Shown here: one piece after another, positions 43,509 through 52,759 of the stretch
Numbering within the stretch: position 1 is the first letter of the stretch
Layout: each line of letters opens with the position of its first letter
Source of the DNA: Streptomyces flavofungini
Lineage (GTDB): Bacteria; Actinomycetota; Actinomycetes; Streptomycetales; Streptomycetaceae
Reading direction: 5' to 3'
Assembly (NCBI RefSeq): GCF_030388665.1
Contig: NZ_CP128846.1
Location: 2,294,001 to 2,358,000, forward strand
Length of the DNA stretch: 64,000 nt
The notes under the pieces: generated by a model
What the model saw: only the letters and a program-made list of their open reading frames with translations
Databases searched by the model: none
Told to the model about the DNA's origin: nothing
Made by a program: the position numbers and the translations under genes

Positions 43509-43714
43509 CCGGAACGTCTGGGGAAGGCCGGTCTCGTGATCGGCAGGCTGGAGCTCTCGGACGACGGCAGGGCCCTCAAGCGCTTCGAACTCGCGACCTT
43601 TGACGTGCAGTTGAACGTCGATACGACTCTCGCGGCCGCCCGCCTCGACGGGGCGGACGCTCCACCGGACGGGACGGGTGAAGCCGGAAAGCACTCACCA
43701 AAGAGGACTCCCAG

Positions 43715-43954
43715 ATGAGCGACGCGATCGTCCCGATCGCTCTCTTCCTGGTCCTTGCCGGCGCAATCATGGCGGTGGCCGAGTTCCGGACGCGGCGCAG
43801 CCGCGAGCGCGACATCGAGTACGCGCAGGAGACGGAGGACTACCGCAAGGCGCGGGACTCGGTGGCGGCCCAGCAGGAAGCCATACGGACCCGACTCACC
43901 GAGCTGAACGTCCGGGTCCAGTCCATGGAGAGCATGCTGCGCGCCGTCGAGTGA
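43715..43954 (+). CDS. Small membrane-anchored coiled-coil protein, unknown function
   Basis: 79 residues, ATG at 43715 with AGAGGA upstream. One N-terminal transmembrane helix (IVPIALFLVLAGAIMAVAEF), then a charged helix with coiled-coil pattern (YRKARDSVAAQQEAIRTRLT to MESMLRAVE). Family not recognised. It lies before the two TrkA genes on the same strand, 156 bases apart. Confidence 0.7.
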   Translation: MSDAIVPIALFLVLAGAIMAVAEFRTRRSRERDIEYAQETEDYRKARDSVAAQQEAIRTRLTELNVRVQSMESMLRAVE

Positions 43955-44110
43955 GCCCCCTGCCGGCCCTTGACCGTCCCGCGGGATCCGACCCGGGTGA
44001 GGAAGCCGTTACCGTGGACTCGAGCATTCCCGGGGAACATTCGAGGGCGAGAGTCATGAGTAGGGCATTTACGCAGGTCACGAGGGCCATGAGGAGCGCG
44101 GGGTAACGAC

Positions 44111-44779
44111 GTGCACATCGTCATCATGGGCTGCGGGAGAGTCGGTTCCGCTCTCGCGCAGACCCTGGAACAGCAGGGGCACACGGTCGCCGTCGTCGAC
44201 CAGGACCCCACCGCATTCCGCCGTCTGGGTTCCGGCTTCGGCGGTCGCCGTGTGACCGGCGTCGGCTTCGACCAGGACACCCTGCGCGAGGCCGGCATCG
44301 AGGACGCCGGTGCCTTCGCCGCCGTCTCCAGCGGCGACAACTCCAACATCATCGCCGCCCGCGTGGCACGCGAGATGTTCGGCATCGAGAACGTCGCGGC
44401 CCGCATCTACGACCCGCGTCGCGCCGAGGTCTACCAGCGCCTGGGCATCCCCACGGTCGCCACGGTCCGCTGGACCGCCGACCAGATGCTGCGCCGGCTC
44501 CTGCCGTCCGGCGCGGAGCCGCTGTGGCGCGATCCCACCGGCGGCGTGCAGCTCGCCGAGGTGCACGCGTCGGCCGCCTGGATCGGGCACAAGATCAGCC
44601 AGCTGCAGGAGGAGACCGGCGTGCGCGTGGCCTTCCTCACCCGGCTCGGCGAGGCGGTCCTGCCGACGTCGCAGACGGTGCTGCAAGAAGGTGATCTGGT
44701 GCACGTGATGATGCGCACCGACGAGGTGGAGAAGGTCGAGGCGGCGTTCGCCGAAGGCCCCGAGGAAGGCGGTCACTGA
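44111..44779 (+). CDS. TrkA-family potassium uptake regulatory protein (first)
   Basis: 222 residues, GTG start at 44111. Rossmann RCK/TrkA-N domain: MHIVIMGCGRVGSALAQTL with the GxGxxG nucleotide site, DQDPTAF, and VSSGDNSNIIAARVAREMFG; then a TrkA-C domain (GVRVAFLTRLGEAVLPTSQT). Such proteins bind NAD(H) or ATP and, through TrkA-C, other ligands such as cyclic di-AMP, and gate potassium transport. No Trk/Ktr membrane subunit is adjacent; the KimA-like permease 2 kb away on the other strand is a candidate partner (inference). Stop and next start overlap by one base (TGATG), so the two TrkA genes form an operon. Confidence 0.94.
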   Translation: MHIVIMGCGRVGSALAQTLEQQGHTVAVVDQDPTAFRRLGSGFGGRRVTGVGFDQDTLREAGIEDAGAFAAVSSGDNSNIIAARVAREMFGIENVAARIYDPRRAEVYQRLGIPTVATVRWTADQMLRRLLPSGAEPLWRDPTGGVQLAEVHASAAWIGHKISQLQEETGVRVAFLTRLGEAVLPTSQTVLQEGDLVHVMMRTDEVEKVEAAFAEGPEEGGH

Positions 44780-45447
44780 TGAGGGTCGCCATTGCCGGAG
44801 CGGGTGCGGTGGGCCGTTCCATCGCCGGTGAGCTCCTGGAGAACGGGCACGAGGTCCTGCTCGTCGACAAGGCGCCGACGGCCATCTCCGTCGAGCGCGT
44901 CCCGCAGGCCGAGTGGCTGCTCGCCGACGCCTGCGAGATCACCTCCCTGGACGAGGCGGCGCTGCAGCGCTGCAACGTCGTCATCGCCGCGACCGGCGAC
45001 GACAAGGTCAACCTCGTCGTCTCGCTGCTCGCCAAGACCGAGTACGGCGTCCCGCGGGTCGTCGCGCGCGTCAACAACCCCAAGAACGAGTGGCTCTTCA
45101 ACGAGTCCTGGGGCGTCGACGTCGCCGTGTCCACGCCGCGGCTGATGTCCGCGCTCGTCGAGGAGGCGGTGAGCGTCGGCGATCTCGTCCGGCTGCTGCG
45201 CTTCAGCCACGGCGACGCGAACCTCGTCGAGCTGACGCTGCCGCCGGAGTCCGCCCTCGCGGGCACCCGCGTCGGCGACGTCCAGTGGCCCGAGGACACC
45301 TCGCTGGTCACCATCATCCGCGGTACGCGCGTGCTCGCGCCGACACCGGACGACTCGCTCGAAGCGGGGGACGAGCTGCTCTTTGTCGCCGCGCAGGCGC
45401 GGGAGGAGCAGTTGGAGGACCTGCTGTCGGTCCGCCGCGACGTCTAG
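44779..45447 (+). CDS. TrkA-family potassium uptake regulatory protein (second)
   Basis: 222 residues. TrkA-N: MRVAIAGAGAVGRSIAGELL (GxGxxG), VLLVDKAPTAI, IAATGDDKVNLVVSLLAKTE; TrkA-C: VELTLPPESALAGTRVGDVQ and GDELLFVAAQA. Same length as its partner but only moderately similar, so the pair probably forms a mixed gating ring (as in CeoB/CeoC-type pairs of actinobacteria). TGATG overlap with the first gene ensures coupled translation. A strong terminator follows at 45466. Confidence 0.94.
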   Translation: MRVAIAGAGAVGRSIAGELLENGHEVLLVDKAPTAISVERVPQAEWLLADACEITSLDEAALQRCNVVIAATGDDKVNLVVSLLAKTEYGVPRVVARVNNPKNEWLFNESWGVDVAVSTPRLMSALVEEAVSVGDLVRLLRFSHGDANLVELTLPPESALAGTRVGDVQWPEDTSLVTIIRGTRVLAPTPDDSLEAGDELLFVAAQAREEQLEDLLSVRRDV

Positions 45448-45465
45448 CCCCTGGGCTCTACGCAG

Positions 45466-45501
45466 GTGGGGGGCGCCCGGAACTTTCCGGGCGCCCCCAC
45501 T
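45466..45501 (+). terminator. Terminator after the TrkA operon
   Basis: GGGGGCGCCCGG / CCGGGCGCCCCC stem (about 14 bp including outer G-T/A-C pairs, one extra G on the left) around AACTTT, 18 bases after the TrkA stop. Confidence 0.75.
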
Positions 45502-45508
45502 TGCGTGA

Positions 45509-45630
45509 CCGCCGATCGGCGCTTCGCGCCTCGTCCTCAAACGCCGGACGGGCTGGATAGTGCCGGGGCAGGTGGGTGGGAAAGAGCCTGTCCGGCGATT
45601 GAGGACAGGGCGCGAAGCGCCGATCGGCGG
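45509..45630. repeat. Large imperfect inverted repeat between convergent genes
   Basis: Arms 45509-45554 and 45585-45630, about 46 bases each, containing GCCGATCGGCGCTTCGCGCC and its complement plus GTCCTCAAACGCCGGAC against GTCCGGCGATTGAGGAC. The CGTCCGGCGTTTGAGGAC element is, from memory, a common Streptomyces intergenic repeat. It lies between the TrkA and DUF3159 genes and probably ends both transcripts. Confidence 0.75.
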
Positions 45631-45727
45631 GAGCCGTCTCACCGGAAGGGGACAACCACCCCCTGGGGTCCAGGGGCGAAGCCCCGGGATCGGAGAAGGG
45701 GCGGGACTGGGGCGCCCCGCGAAGGCC

Positions 45728-46495
45728 CTAGGCCTGCCGCTGCCGCTCCGCGGCCTTCCGCTCCGCCTCGGCCTTCTCCTCCGCCTCCATCTCCGCGAAG
45801 ACATCGATCGGCGGCGGCGCCTTGGCCAGGAACACCCAGGTGAAGTAGACGGCGAGGACCATCGGCGGCAGCTTGAGGGCGATCAGGACCCAGCCGAGCT
45901 GCTCGGTGTCCGCCCACCAGTACAGCGGGAAGAGGATGGCGTACTTGGCGAGGAAGATCAGGCCCCAGGCCAGCGACGCCTTCGTGTACGCCTTCTTGCG
46001 GCCCGGGTTGCGGGTGCGCCAGGACAGGTTCTCGCGGAAGACAGGGCCGAGCAGCAGCCCGAGCAGCGGGTAGCCGACGAGCGCGGAGAGGAAGAAGGCC
46101 GCACCGAGCCCGGTGCCGTAGATCATGCCGGGCAGGTAGAAGTCCTTGGCGTTGCCCGTGAACATGGCGAAGGCCACGCCGAACGCGACGCCGAAGACAC
46201 CGCTGAAGGCGTGCTTGACGGTGTCCCGGCGGACCAGGCGGACCACGACCAGGACCAGCGCCACGGCGAGGGCCGCGATGGCGGACAGGTGCAGGTCCTT
46301 GTTGATCGTGTAGATGAGCACGAACAGCAGGCCCGGCACCATCGTCTCGACCGTGCCGCGGATGCCGCCGAAGGCGTCGAACAGCGCGGCCTGCGTGAGC
46401 GCCCTGGTCTCGGCGTCCTGGACCGCGCGCGCGGCCTCCGCGTCCTGCGGGCGGTCGCCCACGGCCTGGTCGGTCGGCTTGTCGACTGACGTCAC
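45728..46495 (-). CDS. DUF3159 membrane protein
   Basis: 255 residues, GTG start. About six membrane helices after a charged N-terminus: VPGLLFVLIYTINKDLHLSA, LALVLVVVRLVRRDT, FSGVFGVAFGVAFAMFTG, FFLSALVGYPLLGLLLG, LIFLAKYAILFPLYWWAD and MVLAVYFTWVFLAKAPPP, then a Glu/Ala/Arg-rich C-terminal helix. This matches the actinobacterial DUF3159 family; function unknown. The neighbouring OB-fold protein gene ends three bases before its start, so the two form an operon near the potassium genes. Confidence 0.9.
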   Translation of the reverse strand: MTSVDKPTDQAVGDRPQDAEAARAVQDAETRALTQAALFDAFGGIRGTVETMVPGLLFVLIYTINKDLHLSAIAALAVALVLVVVRLVRRDTVKHAFSGVFGVAFGVAFAMFTGNAKDFYLPGMIYGTGLGAAFFLSALVGYPLLGLLLGPVFRENLSWRTRNPGRKKAYTKASLAWGLIFLAKYAILFPLYWWADTEQLGWVLIALKLPPMVLAVYFTWVFLAKAPPPIDVFAEMEAEEKAEAERKAAERQRQA

Positions 46496-46498
46496 CGG

Positions 46499-46909
46499 TT
46501 ACTCCCGTCCGAGCGGTCTGAGTTCGTACTTGGGGTTGAAGAGCACTCTGCGGCCGCGGTCTATGGAGATCCGCCCCGACGCGATCAGGCGCCGCCCCGG
46601 CTCGATCCCCACGATGGAGCGCCGGCCGAGCCACACCACGTCGAGCGCGGCGGAGCCGTCGAACAGCTCCGCCTCCAGGGCGGGGACGCCGGCGCGGGGC
46701 CGCAGGGTGACCGTGCGCAACGTACCAGTAACGGTGACTATCTGGCGGTCGTGGCAGTCACCGATGCGCGTACAGCCGGCCGTCTCGGTGTCCTCGCGCA
46801 GCTCCTGCGACTCCAGGTCCTCCTGGGAGGACGACAGCCGGTCGAGCATGCGCCGGAAGCGGCCTGCCGGCTTGCCGGATCCAGGGGCAGAACCAGGAAC
46901 AGCACTCAT
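46499..46909 (-). CDS. OB-fold nucleic-acid-binding-type protein
   Basis: 136 residues from the ATG at 46909. After a flexible start and an acidic helix (RRMLDRLSSSQEDLESQELR), the segment RQIVTVTGTLRTVTLRPRAG, VPALEAELFDGSAALDVVWL and GRRLIASGRISIDRGRRVLF has the five-strand pattern of RecG/tRNA-anticodon-like OB folds. Conserved next to DUF3159 and TrkA genes in streptomycetes as I recall. Binding partner unknown. Confidence 0.88.
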   Translation of the reverse strand: MSAVPGSAPGSGKPAGRFRRMLDRLSSSQEDLESQELREDTETAGCTRIGDCHDRQIVTVTGTLRTVTLRPRAGVPALEAELFDGSAALDVVWLGRRSIVGIEPGRRLIASGRISIDRGRRVLFNPKYELRPLGRE

Positions 46910-47053
46910 ACCCGAAGCGTACCGGTGGTCACCAGCGCCCCCGCAATGGGTGCGCTCACCTGTGCTGATGCCCGCTCGGGACGGGTGCCAAGCCTCCGGA
47001 CGGCGAAACCCGGCCACCCCTCCCCCGCCGCGTCCCGGCGTCCCCCGGTCTCG

Positions 47054-47737
47054 CTACCGCTCGAACCGGTATCCCATCCCGGGCTCCGTGATGAAGTGCC
47101 GCGGGTGCGCCGGGTCCGCCTCCAGCTTGCGGCGCAGCTGGGCCATGTAGACGCGGAGGTAGTTCGTCTCCGTGCCGTACGAGGGGCCCCACACCTCCTG
47201 CAGGAGCTGCTTCTGGCTGACGAGACGGCCCGCGTTGCGCACCAGGACCTCCAGGAGGTGCCACTCCGTGGGGGTCAGGCGTACGTCGCGGCCGTCGCGG
47301 TTGACCTTCTTCGCGGCCAGGTCGACGGTGAAGTCCTCGGTGTCGACCATCACGTCGTCCTCACCGGCACCGGTGGGCTCCGCGCGGCGGACGGCGGCGC
47401 GCAGCCGGGCCAGGAGCTCGTCCATGCCGAAGGGCTTGGTCACGTAGTCGTCGGCGCCGGCGTCCAGGGCCTCGACCTTCTCGTCCGAGCTGTGCCGGGC
47501 CGAGAGGACCAGGATGGGCACGCGCGTCCAGCCGCGCAGCCCCTTGATGACCTCCACGCCGTCCATGTCGGGCAGACCGAGGTCGAGCACGATCACATCG
47601 GGGTGGCGGGCGGCGGCGAGCTGGAGGGCGGTGGCGCCGTCCGGTGCCGCGTCCACCTCGTACTTGCGTGCCTTCAGATTGATCACGAGGGCGCGTACGA
47701 TCTGCGGCTCGTCGTCGACCACGAGCACCCGGGTCAT
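47054..47737 (-). CDS. kdpE: KdpE, OmpR-type response regulator of potassium transport
   Basis: 227 residues from the ATG at 47737. Receiver domain MTRVLVVDDEPQIVRALVIN with phospho-acceptor Asp in VIVLDLGLPDMDGV and Lys in TKPFGMDELL; OmpR/PhoB winged helix with RLTPTEWHLLEVLVRNAGRL and NYLRVYMAQLRRKLEADPAH. It is activated by KdpD and switches on kdpFABC at low potassium. A GTG at 47815 overlaps the kdpD stop (GTGA) in the same frame and would add 26 non-conserved residues; that longer start would couple translation to kdpD. Confidence 0.94.
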   Translation of the reverse strand: MTRVLVVDDEPQIVRALVINLKARKYEVDAAPDGATALQLAAARHPDVIVLDLGLPDMDGVEVIKGLRGWTRVPILVLSARHSSDEKVEALDAGADDYVTKPFGMDELLARLRAAVRRAEPTGAGEDDVMVDTEDFTVDLAAKKVNRDGRDVRLTPTEWHLLEVLVRNAGRLVSQKQLLQEVWGPSYGTETNYLRVYMAQLRRKLEADPAHPRHFITEPGMGYRFER

Positions 47738-47811
47738 TCCTACCTGCCTTTCGGGCTTGTCAGCGCCGCTGACGCGGCTTTCGGTGCCACGTACGGGGCG
47801 TTCGGTGGCGG

Positions 47812-50358
47812 TCACGAGGTCATCTGGGCGGAGAGGTCCGGTACGACGGGCGGTCGTCCGGCCGCCGCCTTCAGCGTGAGCACCATCGTGAGGCCGCCGC
47901 CAGGAGTGTCCTCCGCGTTGAGGGTTCCCCCCATGGATTCCACGAAGCCGCGGGCGACCGCGAGGCCGAGGCCGACGCCGCTTCCTCGTGGAGCGTCACC
48001 GTAGCGCTGGAACGGCTCGAAGATGCGGTCCTTGGCGTCATCGGGGACGCCGGGCCCCCGGTCGACGACCCGCAGTTCGACGCGGTCGCCGAGGGCGCTC
48101 GCCGAGACGAACACGGGTTCCTCCTCGGGCGCGTACTTGACGGCGTTCTCCACGATGTTGGCGACCGCGCGCTCCAGGAGGCCCTTGTCGACGGCGACCA
48201 TCGGCAGGTCCTCGGGGATGTCCAGGACGACGCTGCCGTCGGGGACGCCGCCGAGGGCCATCGGGACCACCTCGTCGAGGTCGATCTCGCGGATCAGCGG
48301 GGCGACCGTGCCGGTCTGCAGGCGGGACATGTCCAGGAGGTTCCCGACGAGGTGGTCGAGGCGGTCGGCGCCCGCCTCGATGCCCGCGAGCAGCTCGGCC
48401 TGGTCCTCCTCGGACCACTCCACGTCCTCCGAGCGCAGCGAGGTCACGGCGGCCTTGATGCCGGCGAGGGGGGTGCGCAGGTCGTGGCTGACGGCGGCGA
48501 GCAGGGCGGTGCGGATGCGGTTGCCCTCGGCGAGCGTGCGGGCCTGGTCGGCCTCGGACTGCAGGCGCTGGCGGTCCAGGACCACGGCGGCCTGCGCGGC
48601 GAACGCGGCGAGGACGCGGCGGTCCTCGGCGGGCAGGACACGGCCGCTCAGGGCGAGCGCCATGTGGTCACCGACGGGCACGTCCACCTCGGCGTCCTCG
48701 GGGCGGCCGACGTGGGCGCGGGCGCCGACGCTGCCCGCGCAGGTCCACGGCGTCACGTCGCTCTCGCGCTCCAGGAGCGCCACGGACTCCATGGCGAAGG
48801 TCTCGCGCACCGTCTCCAGTAGCGATTCGAGGCTGTTCTCGCCGCGCAGCACGCTGCCCGCGAGGTGGGAGAGGATCTCCGACTCGGCGCGCAGCCGGGC
48901 CGCCTGGTGGGTGCGGCGGGCCGCCAGGTCCACGACCGACGCCACGGACACCGCCACCGCCACGAAGACCGCGATCGCCACGATGTTCTTGTTGTCGGAG
49001 ATCGTCCACAGGTGCAGCGGAGGTGTGAAGTAGTAGTTGAGCAGCAGCGATCCGACCGCCGCGGACGCGAGCGCCGGGAGCATGCCGCCGAGCAGGGCCG
49101 CCGCCACCGTGAGCGTCAGGAACAGCAGCATGTCGTTGGCGAGACCGAGGTCCGCGTCGATGTTGGTGAGCAGCAGCGTCAGGAGCACGGGGCCGACGAT
49201 GCCGACGAGCCAGCCCCAGATGATCCGGGAGCGGCCGAGCCGGGCGCCGCGCGCCACGGGCAGCCCGCGCCCCTTGGCCACCTCACCGTGCGTGACGATG
49301 TGGACGTCGAGGTCGGGCCCGGACTCGCGGGCGACGGTGGCGCCGACGCCGGGCCCGAAGACGTACTGCCAGGCCTTGCGGCGCGAGGAGCCGAGGACGA
49401 TCTGGGTGGCGTTGACGCCGCGCGCGAACTCGAGGAGCGCCGCCGGGATGTCGTCGCCGATGACGTGATGGAAGGTTCCGCCGAGGTCCTCCACGAGGGT
49501 GCGCTGGACGGCGAGTTCCTTGGGCGATGCGGCGGTGAGGCCGTCGCTGCGGGCGATGTAGACGGCGAGGATCTCGCTGCCGGAGCCCTTGGCGGCCATG
49601 CGGGCGGCGCGGCGGATGAGGGTGCGGCCCTCGGGTCCGCCGGTGAGGCCGACGACGATGCGTTCCCGGGCCTGCCAGGTGGAGCGGATGTTGTGCTCGC
49701 CCCGGTACTGCTGGAGGTACTCGTCGACCCGGTCGGCCACCCACAGCAGCGCCAGCTCGCGCAGGGCGGTGAGGTTCCCGGGGCGGAAGTAGTTGGACAG
49801 GGCCGCGTCGACCTTGTCGGCCTTGTAGATGTTGCCGTGCGCCATCCGGCGGCGCAGCGCCTGGGGCGACATGTCGACCAGCTCGATCTGGTCCGCCCGG
49901 CGCACCACCTCGTCCGGCACCGTCTCGCGCTGGCGGACACCGGTGATCGACTCGACCACGTCGCCCAGCGACTCCAGGTGCTGGATGTTCACGGTGGATA
50001 TGACGTCGATGCCCGCTTCGAGCAGTTCCTCGACGTCCTGCCAGCGCTTGGCGTTGCGCGAGCCCGGCACGTTGGTGTGCGGCAGCTCGTCGACGAGCGC
50101 GACGGCGGGCGCGCGCCGCAGCACGGCGTCGACGTCCATCTCGGTGAACCGCGAGCCGCGGTACTCCAGGTCCTTGCGGGCGACCTGTTCCAGGCCGTGC
50201 AGCATCACTTCCGTGCGGGGACGGTTGTGGTGCTCCACGAAGGCCACGACGCAGTCGGTGCCGCGCTCGATGCGACGGTGCGCCTCGGACAGCATGGCGT
50301 ACGTCTTGCCGACACCCGGTGCCGCACCGAGGTATATCCGTAGCTTGCCGCGTGCCAT
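47812..50358 (-). CDS. kdpD: KdpD, potassium/osmo-sensing histidine kinase
   Basis: 848 residues from the ATG at 50358 (AGGAAGA upstream). N-terminal KdpD domain with Walker A GAAPGVGKTYAML and VDELPHTNVPGSRN, a universal-stress-protein domain (RIVVGLTGGPEGRTLIRRAA), four membrane helices (SRIIWGWLVGIVGPVLLTLL to IVAIAVFVAVAVSVASVVDL), a GAF-like segment, HisKA with AVSHDLRTPLAGIKAAV and an ATPase domain ending GVGLGLAVARGFVESMGGTL. All domains of canonical KdpD are present. Separated from kdpC by the alginate-lyase-family gene. Confidence 0.96.
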   Translation of the reverse strand: MARGKLRIYLGAAPGVGKTYAMLSEAHRRIERGTDCVVAFVEHHNRPRTEVMLHGLEQVARKDLEYRGSRFTEMDVDAVLRRAPAVALVDELPHTNVPGSRNAKRWQDVEELLEAGIDVISTVNIQHLESLGDVVESITGVRQRETVPDEVVRRADQIELVDMSPQALRRRMAHGNIYKADKVDAALSNYFRPGNLTALRELALLWVADRVDEYLQQYRGEHNIRSTWQARERIVVGLTGGPEGRTLIRRAARMAAKGSGSEILAVYIARSDGLTAASPKELAVQRTLVEDLGGTFHHVIGDDIPAALLEFARGVNATQIVLGSSRRKAWQYVFGPGVGATVARESGPDLDVHIVTHGEVAKGRGLPVARGARLGRSRIIWGWLVGIVGPVLLTLLLTNIDADLGLANDMLLFLTLTVAAALLGGMLPALASAAVGSLLLNYYFTPPLHLWTISDNKNIVAIAVFVAVAVSVASVVDLAARRTHQAARLRAESEILSHLAGSVLRGENSLESLLETVRETFAMESVALLERESDVTPWTCAGSVGARAHVGRPEDAEVDVPVGDHMALALSGRVLPAEDRRVLAAFAAQAAVVLDRQRLQSEADQARTLAEGNRIRTALLAAVSHDLRTPLAGIKAAVTSLRSEDVEWSEEDQAELLAGIEAGADRLDHLVGNLLDMSRLQTGTVAPLIREIDLDEVVPMALGGVPDGSVVLDIPEDLPMVAVDKGLLERAVANIVENAVKYAPEEEPVFVSASALGDRVELRVVDRGPGVPDDAKDRIFEPFQRYGDAPRGSGVGLGLAVARGFVESMGGTLNAEDTPGGGLTMVLTLKAAAGRPPVVPDLSAQMTS

Positions 50359-50538
50359 GGCCCCATTGTCTTCCTGAAACTGCTGTGTACGCAGCGTCGA
50401 CCTTACGGCCAACAATTACGGCAAAGGGGATGAGGCCGACCTTCCTGGGGCTCCTTGACGCAACCCTGATGCCGTCTCTTGCGTCCTATTGCGTCCCCTG
50501 TGGGACAGGACACACGGTTTTCGGCCTTGGCGGACGGA

Positions 50539-50568
50539 GGGGCCGCTCCGCCACGGCGGAGCGGCCCC
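50539..50568 (-). terminator. Hairpin after the alginate-lyase-family gene
   Basis: GGGGCCGCTCCGCC and GGCGGAGCGGCCCC separated by AC, beginning 20 bases beyond the stop at 50589. It separates this gene from kdpD, which then needs its own promoter in 50359-50538. Confidence 0.75.
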
Positions 50569-50588
50569 GGTGCGGTCCGAGAGCCGGG

Positions 50589-51815
50589 TCAGCGCGGGTT
50601 GTCCCCGTGCGTCAGGGTCTCCCAGGCGACGAAGAGGTTGTTGGATCCCGCCGGGCGCTTCTGCTCGGTGAGCCGCCGAGTGTTGTCCATCGGCACGCCG
50701 AGGCGGTTGTGCAGGGCGTTGTAGCCGACCTCCGTGACCGGCCCGAGGCCGCGCTCGACGGAGCCCTTGCACAGCCAGCTCGGCGGCGCCTCACCGAGCT
50801 CGTACTTGGCCTGGAAGCCGAGCGCGTGCCGCAGCCGCTCGCCGACGTCCGTGCCGTACAGGTCCTGGCCCTGGATGCGGCTGGTCTCGGCGATGTGCGA
50901 GATCGCGGAGATGCCGTACCCCGTGTGCGTGAAGTCGCGGCAGGTCTCCTGGGTGAGCCCGTTCACGAAGGTGCCCTGGCCCTGCCAGTACTTGACGATC
51001 TTGTCGCGGGTGTCGAGGTTCTGGCTCGGCACGGTCTTGGGCAGCGCGCCGTCCGAGGTCAGATAGACGTACGCGGCGGTGCGCGTGCGGAACTTCGCCA
51101 TGGCCTTGTCGTACGACGCCTTGTCCTCCAGGAAGACGGAGATGCCGACGGCGGCCTCCATCATCGACAGCTCCCAGTTGCCGTTGGAGTTCGAGCCGTT
51201 GATGACCTTCGGGAGGTAGACGGTGCGCAGCATGGTCGCGAAGCGCCCGGAGTTCGCCCAGGTGCCCGGGTAGGTGTGCTTGATGAGCTCCGCGGCCTTG
51301 GGCCAGGAGGATCCCGCCCAGCCGGTCTGGAGCGGGGCGTTGCTGTTGGTGTGGTCCTTGATGGTGCCGGACCAGGCGTCCATCAGCTGGATCGACTTCT
51401 TCGCGTACCGCTCGTCGCGGGCGAGGTACCAGGCGAGCGCGGTGGTGTACGCGGCTATCGCGTCCTCGCGCTCGTCGGTGCAGCCGTGGTTGGGGTTGGA
51501 GTACGAGCCGCACTCGACGATCGCACGGGGCTTGGGGGTGCGCGAGAGGGAGGCGTACTTGCTCCCCATCATCTGGTCGTAGGCGCCCTTCCAGGGCTGG
51601 GCGCCCGCGTTCACCTTCTCGCGGGCGAAGTCCAACTGGCTCTTGGAGACGGTCACTCCGGGGTGCGCGAAGGTGGCGGGGGCCGCGTCCGCGCGGTCGG
51701 TGCCGGGCCAGGCGAGGAGGGTGGCGGCGAGGGCGGCCGCAGCGGTGGCGGCGGTCGCGAGGAGGGCGGGGCGTGGTCTGCGGCGGTGGCGTACGGGTGT
51801 GGGGGTGGGCGCCAT
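50589..51815 (-). CDS. Secreted alginate-lyase-family (PL5-like) protein
   Basis: 408 residues. Signal peptide with RHRRRPRP, a long Ala/Leu core and a cleavage-like ADAAPA near residue 45; the twin arginines could also suit Tat export. The mature part is a helical alpha/alpha-barrel type: TPKPRAIVECGSYSNPNHGC, EDAIAAYTTALAWYLARDER, NWELSMMEAAVGISVFLEDK and GYGISAISHIAETSRIQGQD agree with the alginate lyase superfamily. Members cleave uronic acid polymers; the true substrate is unknown. It stands between kdpC and kdpD, same strand, with a terminator behind it and a 206-base gap (51816-52021) to the kdpC stop. Confidence 0.85.
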   Translation of the reverse strand: MAPTPTPVRHRRRPRPALLATAATAAAALAATLLAWPGTDRADAAPATFAHPGVTVSKSQLDFAREKVNAGAQPWKGAYDQMMGSKYASLSRTPKPRAIVECGSYSNPNHGCTDEREDAIAAYTTALAWYLARDERYAKKSIQLMDAWSGTIKDHTNSNAPLQTGWAGSSWPKAAELIKHTYPGTWANSGRFATMLRTVYLPKVINGSNSNGNWELSMMEAAVGISVFLEDKASYDKAMAKFRTRTAAYVYLTSDGALPKTVPSQNLDTRDKIVKYWQGQGTFVNGLTQETCRDFTHTGYGISAISHIAETSRIQGQDLYGTDVGERLRHALGFQAKYELGEAPPSWLCKGSVERGLGPVTEVGYNALHNRLGVPMDNTRRLTEQKRPAGSNNLFVAWETLTHGDNPR

Positions 51816-52021
51816 GAAGAGGCCATCCGTTCGTGTATGTGAACCTCAAGTGCCTTTCTGAACACGCGTGTTGAACGGTGACCATAGGTACGGACCTGAC
51901 TTCCGTCAAGGCGTGAAGAAGGCGGGAATCAGGCGGGAAAGCGGGCGCGCAGAGGGCGTGAAGAAGGCCCCCCGCGGGCCGGCGAACCGGACCACGGAGG
52001 GCCTGAAGGCGCTCGGGGAGG

Positions 52022-52753
52022 TCAGCCCTTCTCCGCCACCAGGTGCTTCAACGCGATGTTGAGCTTGAGGACGTTGACGCGCGGCTCGCCCATGAAGCCG
52101 AGGATCCGCCCGTCGGTGTGGTCGTCGACCAGCTTCTCCACCCGCTTGACGTCCAGACCGTTCTTCTCCGCGACGCGGTGGGCCTGGAGGTCGGCGTACT
52201 CCGGGGAGATGTGCGGGTCCAGGCCCGAGCCCGAGGACGTCACGGCCTCCGCCGGGATGTCCGAGGGCCTGACCTTGAAGTCGGCCGTCTCGTTGTCCTT
52301 GATGACGGCGTCCCTGGCGGCGCGGACCTGGGCGCAAAGGCCCTCCTCGGCCTTGGGGTCGCAGACCTCCTTGCCGTCCTTCTTGCCGCCCTCCTTCAGG
52401 GACCCGGAGTCGCCGGAGAGGTTGGTGGCGCCGGAGAGGATCAGCTTGTACCGCGTGTTCACGCTGTTCTCGCCGAGCCCGTTGGACGGCCGGGGCTGGA
52501 ACCACTTCAGGTCCGGCTCCGGGGTCTCCTGCCCCTTCTTCAGGGGCAGGTCGTAGCGCTGCCCGATCAGCTCGGAGCCGACGACCTTGCCGCCGTCCTC
52601 GATCTCGGAGCCGTTGGCCTTGCCGGGGAACAGGGCCTGGGCGACGCCGGTCACGGCGAGCGGGTAGATCACGCCGCAGATGACGGTCAGGACGAGCAGG
52701 GCGCGCAGTCCGGCGCCGAGCAACCGGGCGGTGTTTCCTACGGAGTTGTTCAT
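52022..52753 (-). CDS. kdpC: KdpC, potassium-transporting ATPase subunit C
   Basis: 243 residues. One N-terminal membrane helix (LRALLVLTVICGVIYPLAVT), then the periplasmic domain with FQPRPSNG, SGATNLS, PAEAVTSSGSGLDPHISPEY and ILGFMGEPRVNVLKLNIALK, all KdpC landmarks. An insertion rich in Lys/Glu (KEGGKKDGKEVCDPKAEEG) makes it longer than the E. coli protein (190). It stabilises the complex and aids potassium or ATP binding. Six bases separate it from kdpB. Confidence 0.96.
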   Translation of the reverse strand: MNNSVGNTARLLGAGLRALLVLTVICGVIYPLAVTGVAQALFPGKANGSEIEDGGKVVGSELIGQRYDLPLKKGQETPEPDLKWFQPRPSNGLGENSVNTRYKLILSGATNLSGDSGSLKEGGKKDGKEVCDPKAEEGLCAQVRAARDAVIKDNETADFKVRPSDIPAEAVTSSGSGLDPHISPEYADLQAHRVAEKNGLDVKRVEKLVDDHTDGRILGFMGEPRVNVLKLNIALKHLVAEKG

Positions 52754-52759
52754 TTCAGG

